Source of the DNA: Pseudomonadota bacterium | GTDB lineage: Bacteria > Pseudomonadota > Gammaproteobacteria > Burkholderiales > Burkholderiaceae_C | Reading direction: 5' to 3' | NCBI GenBank assembly: GCA_020161065.1 | Contig: JAIUPH010000017.1 | Location: 174,125-238,124 of the forward strand | DNA: 64,000 bases | Shown: positions 21,969 to 30,287 of the stretch, in pieces | How positions within the stretch are numbered: the stretch's first letter is position 1 | Layout of the letters: each line of letters begins with the position of its first letter | Position numbers and translations under genes: made by a program | The notes under the pieces: model-generated | Told to the model about the DNA's origin: nothing | Database searches by the model: none | Seen by the model: the letters and a program-made list of their open reading frames with translations, nothing else

Positions 21969-23576
21969 TCAGCCGCCGCAGCAGGGCGCGGCCGCGGCTT
22001 CGCAGCCGGCGATGAAGGCTTCCTCGAAGACCGAATAACCCGCCAAGTCAGCGTGCGCAAAGCGCAGCCGGCCGCGGCCGCCGCGCAAGGCCGCGCGCGC
22101 CGCGGCACTGCGCGCGCGGCCGGGCCGCGGCACCGCCATGGCGTGGCCGTAGCGCATGAGGTCGATGCGCTGCAGCCGCGCGGGCAGGTCAGGGTGCAGC
22201 GCGCTGACTTCGGCCACCACGCGCCGCGCCCAATGCTCGAAAGGCTGCGTCAACAACGCCGCGCGCTCGGCGGCGGGCAGCGTGGCGTAAGCAGTCAGCA
22301 CGGTGGCGCCGGGCACCGGGCGCAGGCTCTGGTGCATGGCGTCGACGTAGCCGAGCGCCGCGCTGCCGTAGGCCACGCTGTCCCAGGCGGCGGGCAGGCC
22401 GGGACGTTCGAGCAGCGGGCGGTCGAGCTGCAGGTTGGCCACCAGCCAGGGCGCGTAGGCCGTTGCCGCGGCGGCGGCCTGCAGCGCGGCCGGCGGTTGA
22501 TCGAGCACGCGCGCGGCCACGAACAGCGGCAACGCCAGCACCACGGTGGGGGCGGTCCAGGCTTCGAGCGCGCCGTCGGTGCGGGCCGCCAGCACCTGCA
22601 CGCCGCCGCGTTCTTCGCGCACGCGCAGCACGGTGCGGCCGCCGTGGACCCGGCCGGTCAGCGGTGCCAGCAGCCGGTCCACCAGCCAGGCATTGCCTTC
22701 GGGCCAGGTGAAGACCGGCTCGCGGTCGCTCTCGGCATCGCCCGGGGCGTGGAAGCCGTGGCGGCTGCCGAAGTAGTGCAGCCCGGCCCAGGCCGACACT
22801 TCCGCGCTGCCGGCGCCGAAGTCGTCGCGGCAGCAGTAGTCCAGGTACCAGCGCAGCCTTTCGTCGTCGAGCTGGTGTTGCGACAGCCAGGCCGCGAAGG
22901 GCTGCTCGTCCAGCGCCGCGTGCGCGGCCGTCCACGGCACGCGGTGGCTGGGGATCGCGAAGGCCGGCGCTGCGGCGGCCAGCGCGGCGAAGCGCCGGTA
23001 CTGCGCCTGCGTGGCCGACGCCGGGTCGGCCGGCGGCAGCAGGCCTTCGTGCCAGGCGCCTTCGAAGAACAGCCGCTCCTGCGGGCTGTGGCACAGGTGG
23101 CGCTCGTCGGCGACGCGGCGCCCGGCCTCGTGCCGCAGGAGCCCCACCTCGTGCAGCCATTCGTCGACCTCGCGCGCCGGCGCGCCCGGCTGCGGCAGGT
23201 AGTGCGCGCCCAGCGGGCAGGCCATGCCGCCCATGCGGTGGCCGCGGCTGTTGCCGCCGGGGCGGTCTTCGAGCTCCAGCACTTGCACGTCGTCGACGCC
23301 CGCGCGCACGAAGCCGCGCGCCGCCGCCAGCCCGGCCACGCCGCCGCCCAGCACCAGCACGGCCGCGCGGCGCGGCGCGCCGGCGGCGGCGAAGTCGGGC
23401 CGCGGCGCCTCGCGCAGGCGGTGGCCGCGCTCGTGCGCGGCGCCGATCCAGCCGCCGATCAGACGTTCGGGTAACGCGTTAGGCGAGCATGACGACAGCG
23501 CCGTCACCCAGGGCGCCGCCAGCGCCGCGCCCAGCCAGCCGCGCCGACTGAGCTTCAGCGCGACACGCGGCCCCAT
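21969..23576 (-). CDS. Exported FAD-dependent amine-oxidase-like oxidoreductase
   Basis: 535 residues. The N-terminus SRRGWLGAALAAPWVTALSSC combines a twin-arginine-like start with a Cys lipobox, suggesting Tat export and lipid anchoring. The Rossmann motif VLVLGGGVAGLAAARGFVRAG and ELEDRPGGNSRG (about 70-115) is that of flavin-containing monoamine oxidases. A C-terminal FAD strand is not as clear (RGRLRFAHADLAGYSVFEEAF). It overlaps the end of the SpeE-like gene by 22 bases, so the two are translationally linked. This pairing suggests it oxidises a polyamine-type product. Confidence 0.85.
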   Translation of the reverse strand: MGPRVALKLSRRGWLGAALAAPWVTALSSCSPNALPERLIGGWIGAAHERGHRLREAPRPDFAAAGAPRRAAVLVLGGGVAGLAAARGFVRAGVDDVQVLELEDRPGGNSRGHRMGGMACPLGAHYLPQPGAPAREVDEWLHEVGLLRHEAGRRVADERHLCHSPQERLFFEGAWHEGLLPPADPASATQAQYRRFAALAAAAPAFAIPSHRVPWTAAHAALDEQPFAAWLSQHQLDDERLRWYLDYCCRDDFGAGSAEVSAWAGLHYFGSRHGFHAPGDAESDREPVFTWPEGNAWLVDRLLAPLTGRVHGGRTVLRVREERGGVQVLAARTDGALEAWTAPTVVLALPLFVAARVLDQPPAALQAAAAATAYAPWLVANLQLDRPLLERPGLPAAWDSVAYGSAALGYVDAMHQSLRPVPGATVLTAYATLPAAERAALLTQPFEHWARRVVAEVSALHPDLPARLQRIDLMRYGHAMAVPRPGRARSAAARAALRGGRGRLRFAHADLAGYSVFEEAFIAGCEAAAAPCCGG

Positions 23577-25171
23577 TCTTCCTCGAAGGTCTGCACCAGC
23601 ACCTGGTTGGACAGCCGGTTGGGCTCCAACCCGTCGATGCGCGCCATGTCGGGCGGAAACTGCAGCAGCGCGCCAAAGCCCTCGGGCGTGAGGAAGCGCA
23701 GGCCCGGCGGCAGCGCCGTCGGCGCGCGGAAGGGCCGGTGGCTGGCGATGATGAAGCCCCATTCGCCGAAGCTGGGCACGTGGGCGTGGTAGGGCGTGAC
23801 GTTCAGGCCCACCGCTTCCAGCGTGGCGGCCACGGTCCAGAAGCTGCGCCGCGCGATCAGCGGCGAGGTGGTCTGCACCACCGCGAAGCCGCTGGCCGCG
23901 AGGTGCTGGTCGAGCAACTGGTAGAAGCTGGTGGTGTAGAGCTTGCCGAGCGCGAAGTTGGTGGGATCGGGGAAGTCGACCACGATGACGTCGAAGCGCT
24001 CGTCGTGGCCTTGCAGCCAGCCGAAGGCGTCGGCGTTGACGATGCTCAGCTTGGGCGACGACAGCGCGCCGCCGTTCAGCGCCGTCAGCATCGGCTCGGT
24101 GCTGAACAGCCGCGTGATGTGCGGGTCCAGCTCGACCAGCGTGACCTGCTGCACGCCGGGGTGCTTGAGCACCTCGCGCACCGCCATGCCGTCGCCGCCG
24201 CCGAGCACCAGCACGCGCCGCGGCGCGCCTTGCGCGGCCATCGCCGGGTGCACCAGCGCCTCGTGGTAGCGGTATTCGTCGCGCGAGTGGAACTGCAGGT
24301 TGCCGTTGAGGAACAAGCGCACCCCGGCCGCCGAGCGCGTGACCACCACGCGCTGGTAGGCGCTGTTCTCGCGCAGCACCACGTTGTCGACGTAGAAGCG
24401 GTCTTCGGCCCAGGTGGTGATGCGGTCGGCCTGCAGCATGGCCAGCGCCAGCACCGCCACCACCGCGGCGCAGGCCAGCGCGTGCACGCGCCAGCGCCGC
24501 AGCTCGCCGCGGAACAGCAGCAGCGCCCACACCGCCACCGCGGCGTTCATCAGCCCGAAGAAGACGCCGGTGCGGATCAGCCCCAGGTGCGGCACGAACA
24601 GCAGCGGGAATGCCAGCGCCACCGCCAGCGCGCCCAGGTAGTCGAAGGTCAGCACCTGCGAGACCAGTTCCTTGAGCGCGTAGCGTTCGCTGAAGCTGCG
24701 CTTGAGGATGCGCATCACCAGTGGGATCTCCAGCCCCACCAGCACGCCCACCAGCAGCACCAGGCCGTACAGCAGCACGCGAAAGGCGCCCACGCTGGCG
24801 ACGGGCAGGCTGGCATGGGCGGCGAACAGCGCCGCCGGCATCAGGCCACCGATCAGGCCCACCAGCAGCTCGATGACCAGGAACTGCGCGACGAGCTGGC
24901 GTTCGACGAAGCGGCTGAGCCACGAGCCGATGCCCATCGCGAACAGGTAGCAGCCGATCACGGTGCTGAACTGCAGCACCGAATCGCCCAGCAGGTAGCT
25001 GGCCAGCGCGCCGGCCGCCAGTTCGTAGACCAGCCCGCAGGCGGCGACGACGAAGACCGAGGCCAGCAGCGCCAGTTCGGCCGGAGCGGGGCGGTCCTGC
25101 GGGCTCATCAGGCCAGCGCCGCGTTGTTCGCGCTCCGGCTGCAGCGCGTTGGAGCGGTCATGCGGGCTCAT
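23555..25171 (-). CDS. Membrane-bound spermidine synthase-like aminopropyltransferase
   Basis: 538 residues. The start at 25171 is chosen because its ATG overlaps the LysR stop as ATGA; an internal start at 25108 with a very similar beginning (MSPQDR versus MSPHDR) is possible. Residues ~30-240 hold about seven membrane helices. The C-terminal domain (~265-538) has the SpeE-type fold: GNLQFHSRDEYRYHEALVHP, VLVLGGGDGMAVREVLKH, LVELDPHITRLF, VVDFPDPTNFALGKLYTTSFYQ. The catalytic Asp is in the DFPDP motif. It probably uses decarboxylated AdoMet from SpeD at the inner membrane. The acceptor is unknown. Confidence 0.88.
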   Translation of the reverse strand: MSPHDRSNALQPEREQRGAGLMSPQDRPAPAELALLASVFVVAACGLVYELAAGALASYLLGDSVLQFSTVIGCYLFAMGIGSWLSRFVERQLVAQFLVIELLVGLIGGLMPAALFAAHASLPVASVGAFRVLLYGLVLLVGVLVGLEIPLVMRILKRSFSERYALKELVSQVLTFDYLGALAVALAFPLLFVPHLGLIRTGVFFGLMNAAVAVWALLLFRGELRRWRVHALACAAVVAVLALAMLQADRITTWAEDRFYVDNVVLRENSAYQRVVVTRSAAGVRLFLNGNLQFHSRDEYRYHEALVHPAMAAQGAPRRVLVLGGGDGMAVREVLKHPGVQQVTLVELDPHITRLFSTEPMLTALNGGALSSPKLSIVNADAFGWLQGHDERFDVIVVDFPDPTNFALGKLYTTSFYQLLDQHLAASGFAVVQTTSPLIARRSFWTVAATLEAVGLNVTPYHAHVPSFGEWGFIIASHRPFRAPTALPPGLRFLTPEGFGALLQFPPDMARIDGLEPNRLSNQVLVQTFEEEWGRVSR

Positions 25172-26082
25172 GCCATGTAGGTCATCTGCGCCGCGTCGCC
25201 CATCAGGAAGTCGCGGTTCGACTGCACCGTGTCGCGCAGCCAGGCGCAAACGGCGCGCACGCGGGCAACGTTGCGGCGGTCGGCCGGCACCACCAGCCAG
25301 AAGGTGCGCAGCACGGTCACCGTGTCGTCGAGCACGGGCACCAGGTCGCTACTGTGCTGGGCCAGGAAGCACGGCAGGATGCCCAGGCCGCGGCCGCGGC
25401 ACACCGCTGCGTACTGGGCCACCACGCTGGTGCTGCGGAACACCGCCTGCACCGACGGCGCCACCTGGCGCAGGTATTTCAGTTCGGCGCTGAACACGAG
25501 GTCGTCGACGTAGCTGATGAAAGGATGCTGCGCCAAGTCCGCCGGCGTGCGGATCGGCGCATGGGCGCGCAGGTAGTCGGCCGTCGCGTAGAGCTTGAGC
25601 TTGTAGTCCGACAGCTTGGAGACGACGTAGCTGCCGTGCACCGGCCGCTCGATGGTGACGGCCGCGTCGGCCTCGCGCTTGGACAGGCTGACGAAGCGCG
25701 GCATCGGCAGCAGGTCGACGGTGATGCGCGGATGGTGCGCGCAAAAATGCGCCAGGTGCGGCGCCAGCACGAAGCAGCCGAAGCCTTCGGTGGCGCCGAT
25801 TCGCACCTGGCCCGACAGCGATTCGTTGCGCCCGAACACGGCATCGGCGGCGGCCGACAGCACGCCCTCGGCCTCCTGCGCGTAGTGCAGCAGCTTCTCG
25901 CCCTGCAGGGTCAGCGCGAAGCCCTGGCTGTTGCGGTCGAACAGCTGCGTGCCCAGCTCGGCTTCCAGCCGCCGCAGCCGCCGCGAGATGGTCGACGTCG
26001 ACACGTCCAGCCGCTGCGCGGCCTCCATCAGGCGCTCGGTGCGCGCGAGTTCGAGAAAGACCCGCAGGTTGTCCCACTCCAT
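25168..26082 (-). CDS. LysR-family transcriptional regulator
   Basis: 304 residues from MEWDNLRVFLELARTERLMEAAQRLDVSTSTISRRLRRLEAELGTQLFDR, a standard LysR winged helix-turn-helix, followed by the two-lobed effector domain (~90-290). The effector is unknown. Its stop overlaps the start of the SpeE-like gene by 4 bases (ATGA), and it is divergent from the amino-acid-binding protein. A perfect 22-base palindrome lies 15 bases before its start codon, so it may control both its own operon and the divergent genes. Confidence 0.92.
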   Translation of the reverse strand: MEWDNLRVFLELARTERLMEAAQRLDVSTSTISRRLRRLEAELGTQLFDRNSQGFALTLQGEKLLHYAQEAEGVLSAAADAVFGRNESLSGQVRIGATEGFGCFVLAPHLAHFCAHHPRITVDLLPMPRFVSLSKREADAAVTIERPVHGSYVVSKLSDYKLKLYATADYLRAHAPIRTPADLAQHPFISYVDDLVFSAELKYLRQVAPSVQAVFRSTSVVAQYAAVCRGRGLGILPCFLAQHSSDLVPVLDDTVTVLRTFWLVVPADRRNVARVRAVCAWLRDTVQSNRDFLMGDAAQMTYMA

Positions 26083-26097
26083 GGGCGCCGGAGTGTA

Positions 26098-26119
26098 GGC
26101 CTTGCAAATTTGCAAGGCC
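26098..26119. promoter_or_regulatory. Perfect 22-base palindrome in LysR/SBP divergent region
   Basis: Arms GGCCTTGCAAA and TTTGCAAGGCC are exact reverse complements with no spacer. It lies 15 bases upstream of the LysR start and 86 bases upstream of the substrate-binding-protein start. The AT-rich core in an otherwise GC-rich region is striking. LysR regulators usually bind a dyad in this position, so it is a likely autoregulatory or shared operator. Confidence 0.65.
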
Positions 26120-26205
26120 GCGGCGGCAGCGCTGCTGTTGCCGCAGCCGTGCGCGGATGGCTCAATCCCAGGCCACAAACACAGCCACCGACAGGAGACG
26201 ACACC

Positions 26206-27441
26206 ATGGCCAAACGGCGCTTTCAGGCCCATCTCATCGCTGCGGCGGCGTGCCTGGCGGCAGGCGCGGCGGCGCTGCCGACGCAGGCGCAGCAGCTGTC
26301 CAACGGCGGCGTGAAGATCGGCGTCCTCACCGACATGTCGGGCCCGTATTCGGGCATGGGCGGCCAGGGTTCGGTGGCGGCGGCCAACCTGGCCGTCGAA
26401 GACTGCCTGAAGGCCGAGTGCAAGGGCATGAAGATCGAGGTGATCGCCGCCGACCACCAGAACAAGTCCGACATTGCGGCGGCCAAGGCGCGCGAGTGGC
26501 TGGACCGCGAGGGCGTCGACGCGCTGGCCGACCTCACCAATTCGTCGGCCGCGCTGGCCATCCAGAAGCTCATCAAGGAGCGCGGCGGCATCGCGCTGTA
26601 CAGCGGCCCGGCGACGACGCGCATCACCAACGAAGACTGCACGAGCAACGGTTTTCACTGGATGTTCGACACCTACTCGCTGGCCGCCGGCGCCGCCGCC
26701 GCGCTGACGAAGCAGGGCGAGAAGAGCTGGTACTTCGTGACCGTGGACTACGCCTTCGGCCATTCGCTCGAAGCCGACGCCTCGGCGATCGTCAAGGCCA
26801 ACGGCGGCACGGTGGTGGGCAGCGTGCGCCACCCGCTGAATGCGCCGGACTTCTCGTCGTTCCTGCTGCAGGCGCAATCGTCGAAGGCGCAGGTCGTCGG
26901 GCTGGCCAACGGCGGCCAGGACTCGGTCACCGCCATCAAGCAGGCGCGCGAGTTCGGCGTCGGCACCAAGGGCCAGCGGCTGGCGGCGCTGCTGCTGTTC
27001 CTGACCGAGGTGCATGCGCTGGGCCTGAAGAACGCGCAAGGCCTGATGTACGCCGAAGGCTTCTACTGGGACCAGGATGCCGACACGCGCGAGTTCGCCC
27101 GCCGCTTCGAGGCCAGGCACAAGGGCTTCAAGCCGACGATGGTGCAGGCGGGGGTGTACTCCAGCGTGCTGCACTACCTGAAGGCGGTGGCGGCGGCCAA
27201 GACCGACGACTGGAAGGTCGTGCAGCAGACGATGCGCGAGATCCCGATCAAGGATCCGGTCATGAAGAACGCGTCGATCCGGCCCGACGGCCGCGTGATC
27301 CACGACAACTACCTGGTGGAAGTGAAGAAGCCCGAGGAGTCCAAGGGCCCGTGGGACTACCTGAAGATCATCGACACGATTCCCGCCGCGCAGGCCTACA
27401 AGCCGCTGGAGCAGTCGAGCTGCCCGCTGGTGAAGAAGTGA
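26206..27441 (+). CDS. Branched-chain amino-acid-type ABC transporter substrate-binding protein
   Basis: 411 residues. A signal peptide ends near LPTQAQQ (about 27). AGGAGA is 7 bases before the ATG. The periplasmic-binding fold (Leu/Ile/Val family) is shown by [53 protein letters not shown] and [12 protein letters not shown]. No permease or ATPase genes accompany it, so it must use components coded elsewhere. It sits 16 bases before mmsA; import of a branched-chain acid for the valine pathway is a reasonable inference. Confidence 0.9.
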   Translation: MAKRRFQAHLIAAAACLAAGAAALPTQAQQLSNGGVKIGVLTDMSGPYSGMGGQGSVAAANLAVEDCLKAECKGMKIEVIAADHQNKSDIAAAKAREWLDREGVDALADLTNSSAALAIQKLIKERGGIALYSGPATTRITNEDCTSNGFHWMFDTYSLAAGAAAALTKQGEKSWYFVTVDYAFGHSLEADASAIVKANGGTVVGSVRHPLNAPDFSSFLLQAQSSKAQVVGLANGGQDSVTAIKQAREFGVGTKGQRLAALLLFLTEVHALGLKNAQGLMYAEGFYWDQDADTREFARRFEARHKGFKPTMVQAGVYSSVLHYLKAVAAAKTDDWKVVQQTMREIPIKDPVMKNASIRPDGRVIHDNYLVEVKKPEESKGPWDYLKIIDTIPAAQAYKPLEQSSCPLVKK

Positions 27442-27457
27442 ACGCAGGAGAGTCCGC

Positions 27458-28966
27458 ATGAGTGCAGCCAGCCCCGCCGCCGTGGCGATGTTCATCGACG
27501 GCAAGCTTGTGGCGTCGCAGACGCAGGAGTGGCGCGACGTCGTCAACCCGGCGACGCAGGAAGTGGTGGCGCGCACGCCGTTCTGCAGCGTCGACGAGGT
27601 CGACCGCGCGGTGGCCAGCGCCAAGAAGGCGTTCGAGAGCTGGCGCAACACCTCGCTGAGCCAGCGGCTGCGCGTCATGCTCAAGCTGCAGCAGCTGGTG
27701 CGCGACAACGTCCAGCCGCTGGCCGCCGCCATCACGCGCGAGCACGGCAAGACGCTGCCCGACGCCGAAGGCGAGGTCGGCCGCGGGCTGGAGGTGATCG
27801 AGCACGCCTGCTCGGTGGCGACGCTGCAGCTCGGCGAGATCGCCGAGAACGCTGCCACCGGCGTCGACGTGTACTCGATCCACCAGCCGCTGGGCGTGGG
27901 CGTGGGCATCACGGCCTTCAACTTCCCCGTGATGCTGCCGTGCTTCATGTTCCCGATGGCCATCACCTTCGGCAACACCTTCGTGCTCAAGCCCTCGGAG
28001 CAGGACCCCACGTCGACCATGATGCTGGTGGACCTGGCGCACCAGGCCGGCCTGCCGCCGGGTGTGCTCAACGTCGTGCATGGCGGCCCCGAGGTCGTCA
28101 ACCGGCTGTGCGACCACCCCGACGTGAAGGCGGTGTCGTTCATCGGCTCCACCGCGGTCGGCACCCACGTGTACCGCCGCGCCACGCAAGCGGGCAAGCG
28201 CGTGCAGTCGATGATGGGCGCCAAGAACCACTGCGTGGTGCTGCCCGACGCCAACAAGGACCAGGCGATCAACAACCTCATCGGCTCGGCCTTCGGTGCC
28301 GCCGGCCAGCGCTGCATGGCCAACTCGGTGGCCGTGCTGGTGGGCGAGGCGCGCCAGTGGCTGCCCGAGATCGTCGAGCGCACGCGGCGGCTGAAGGTCT
28401 CCGCCGGCACCACCGAAGGCGCCGACCTCGGGCCCGTGGTGTCGAAGGCGGCGCGCGCGCGCGTCGAGCGGCTGATCGGCTCGGCCGCCGAGCAGGGCGC
28501 GCAGATCGTGCTCGACGGCCGCGGCATCAAGGTCGAGGGCTTCCCCAACGGCAACTTCGTCGGCCCCACCATCTTCACCGGCGTCAAGCCGGAGATGGAC
28601 GTCTACGCGCAGGAGATCTTCGGCCCCGCGCTGGCCGTGGTCGAGACGGCCACGCTCGACGAAGCGATCGCCTTCATCAACGCCAACCCCAACGGCAACG
28701 GCACCTCGATCTTCACCGCCTCGGGCTGGGCGGCGCGCAAGTTCCAGAACGAGATCGACGTCGGCCAGGTCGGCATCAACGTGCCGATCCCGGTGCCGGT
28801 GGCCTACTTCTCGTTCACCGGCTCGCGCGCCTCCAAGCTCGGCGACCTGGGGCCCAACGGCAAGCAGGCGGCCTGGTTCTGGACCCAGGTGAAGACGGTC
28901 ACGGCGCGCTGGTTCGAGCCGGACCACGCCGACAGCCAGGTGAACACCACCATCACGATGCGTTGA
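27458..28966 (+). CDS. mmsA: CoA-acylating methylmalonate-semialdehyde dehydrogenase
   Basis: 502 residues, normal for MmsA. NAD-binding region [42 protein letters not shown], and catalytic Cys286 in [11 protein letters not shown]. The usual general-base Glu of aldehyde dehydrogenases is replaced by Asn in the segment [13 protein letters not shown], as expected for CoA-dependent MmsA. It converts methylmalonate semialdehyde to propionyl-CoA in valine breakdown. AGGAG is 7 bases before the ATG. The mmsB gene follows 32 bases later. Confidence 0.94.
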   Translation: MSAASPAAVAMFIDGKLVASQTQEWRDVVNPATQEVVARTPFCSVDEVDRAVASAKKAFESWRNTSLSQRLRVMLKLQQLVRDNVQPLAAAITREHGKTLPDAEGEVGRGLEVIEHACSVATLQLGEIAENAATGVDVYSIHQPLGVGVGITAFNFPVMLPCFMFPMAITFGNTFVLKPSEQDPTSTMMLVDLAHQAGLPPGVLNVVHGGPEVVNRLCDHPDVKAVSFIGSTAVGTHVYRRATQAGKRVQSMMGAKNHCVVLPDANKDQAINNLIGSAFGAAGQRCMANSVAVLVGEARQWLPEIVERTRRLKVSAGTTEGADLGPVVSKAARARVERLIGSAAEQGAQIVLDGRGIKVEGFPNGNFVGPTIFTGVKPEMDVYAQEIFGPALAVVETATLDEAIAFINANPNGNGTSIFTASGWAARKFQNEIDVGQVGINVPIPVPVAYFSFTGSRASKLGDLGPNGKQAAWFWTQVKTVTARWFEPDHADSQVNTTITMR

Positions 28967-28998
28967 GGCGCCGTCGCGGCGACCACAGGAGTCCACCC

Positions 28999-29913
28999 TT
29001 GGCAACCAAGATCGTCTTCATCGGCCTCGGCAACATGGGCCTGCCGATGGCCCTGAACCTCGTCCGCAAGGGCGACGAGGTCTGCGGCTTCGACCTGTCG
29101 CCGCCGGCCGTCGAGAAGCTCGTGCAAGGCGGCGGCCGCGCCGGCGCCGACCGCGCGGCCGAGGTCGCCGCCGCCGACATCGTGATCACCATGCTGCCCG
29201 CCAGCAAGCACGTGGAAGAGACCCTGCTCGGCAGCGGCGGCGATGGCGGGAACGGCGGTGCCGTGGCCGCGGCCAAGGCCGGCGCCTTGCTGATCGACTG
29301 CTCGTCGGTGGCACCGGCCACCGCGCGGCGCGTCGCCGACGCGGCGGCGGCGCGCGGGCTGGACTGCCTGGACGCCCCGGTGTCCGGCGGCACGGCCGGC
29401 GCCACCAATGGCACGCTAACCTTCATGGTCGGCGGCTCGGCGGCGACGCTGGAACGCGCGCGCCCGACGCTGCAAAAGATGGGCAAGGCGCTCTTCCACG
29501 CCGGCGGCCACGGCGCCGGGCAGACGGCCAAGATCTGCAACAACATGATGCTGGGCATCCAGATGGTCGGCGCCTGCGAGGCCATCCGCCTGGGCCAGGC
29601 CAACGGGCTGGACGCCGCCGTGCTGTCCGACATCATGGCCAAGAGCTCCGGCCGCAACTGGGTGCTCGAGCTCTACAACCCCTGCCCCGGCGTGATGGAC
29701 AACGTGCCGGCCTCGCGCGGCTACAGCGGCGGCTTCGGCGTCGACCTGATGCTCAAGGACCTCGGCCTGGCGATGGAGGCCGCCGTGGCATCGAGCGCCA
29801 GCATTCCGCTCGGCGCGCTGGCGCGCAACCTGTTCGACCTGCACAGCAAGGCGGGCGCCGGCGCGCTCGACTTCTCCAGCATCTTCCGCACGTTCGAGCG
29901 ACGGCCGGCCTGA
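28999..29913 (+). CDS. mmsB: 3-hydroxyisobutyrate dehydrogenase
   Basis: 304 residues from a TTG start (LATKIVFIGLGNMGLPMA); AGGA lies 8 bases upstream and no ATG fits. NAD motif GLGNMG, the substrate-binding DAPVSGGTAGATNGTLTFMVGG and the catalytic-lysine helix GAGQTAKICNNMMLG are all present. A short Gly-rich insert (GSGGDGGNGGAVAAAK) occurs near residue 80. The enzyme oxidises 3-hydroxyisobutyrate to methylmalonate semialdehyde, the substrate of MmsA just upstream. Confidence 0.94.
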   Translation: MATKIVFIGLGNMGLPMALNLVRKGDEVCGFDLSPPAVEKLVQGGGRAGADRAAEVAAADIVITMLPASKHVEETLLGSGGDGGNGGAVAAAKAGALLIDCSSVAPATARRVADAAAARGLDCLDAPVSGGTAGATNGTLTFMVGGSAATLERARPTLQKMGKALFHAGGHGAGQTAKICNNMMLGIQMVGACEAIRLGQANGLDAAVLSDIMAKSSGRNWVLELYNPCPGVMDNVPASRGYSGGFGVDLMLKDLGLAMEAAVASSASIPLGALARNLFDLHSKAGAGALDFSSIFRTFERRPA

Positions 29914-29929
29914 ACGGCGCGGCCGCGCG

Positions 29930-30154
29930 CTAACCGTGCACCGCGGCGGACACGATCAGGCCGATGGCGATGCACATCGCGCCCACCACGATGGCCAGCG
30001 CGACGTTCTTGTGCTCGACGATCTCGGCCCACAGGTCGTAGGGCGTGAGCTTGTCGATGATGACGAAGCAGATCCAGAAGATCGCCACGCCCATCAGCGC
30101 GAAGACCAGCGAGCCGAAGAAGACGGCCGGCTTGAGCCACTCGATTCCCATCAT
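29930..30154 (-). CDS. DUF350 small membrane protein
   Basis: 74 residues starting MMGIEWLKPAVFFGSL, preceded by GGAA. Two hydrophobic helices (about 10-32 and 48-70) are separated by a polar loop with DKLTPYDLW and HKNVALAI, which is the characteristic DUF350 repeat unit. Full DUF350 proteins often have two such units; this one has one. DUF350 genes are commonly found near SpeE-like, DUF4178 and SPFH genes, and the DUF4178 and SPFH genes are directly upstream here on the same strand. Function unknown, possibly a membrane pore or sensor. Confidence 0.85.
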   Translation of the reverse strand: MMGIEWLKPAVFFGSLVFALMGVAIFWICFVIIDKLTPYDLWAEIVEHKNVALAIVVGAMCIAIGLIVSAAVHG

Positions 30155-30228
30155 GGTCGGTTCCTTTCGTGAATCACCACCGCTCTCCGCACGAATCAGC
30201 CGGAGCCAAGCAGCCGCCGCGGATCCGG

Positions 30229-30286
30229 CTTTGCCGGGCCGCTGGGGGCGCCCCCTGGGGGGAGGCGCCGAAGGCGCTTCGGGGGA
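30229..30286. repeat. GC-rich hairpin repeat, member 1 of dispersed family
   Basis: A run GGGCCGCTGGGGGCGCC is followed by a hairpin with arms GAGGCGCC (30262-30269) and GGCGCTTC (30273-30280), loop GAA, one G-T pair, and a flanking GGGGGA. It lies in the 133-base gap between the DUF350 gene and the DUF4178 stop codon. Copies with different stem sequences but the same layout occur at 34.26, 43.7 and 51.8 kb. Confidence 0.6.
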
Positions 30287-30287
30287 G

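Noticed and set aside
21969-24923. Possible fusion of the FAD oxidoreductase with upstream sequence
   Set aside because: The upstream part of the frame is the shadow of the SpeE-like gene. The real start at 23576 gives a Tat/lipoprotein-type signal.
25168-28587. A long minus frame extending LysR upstream
   Set aside because: Everything before MEWDNLR is antisense to SBP and mmsA; the LysR fold begins exactly at that Met.
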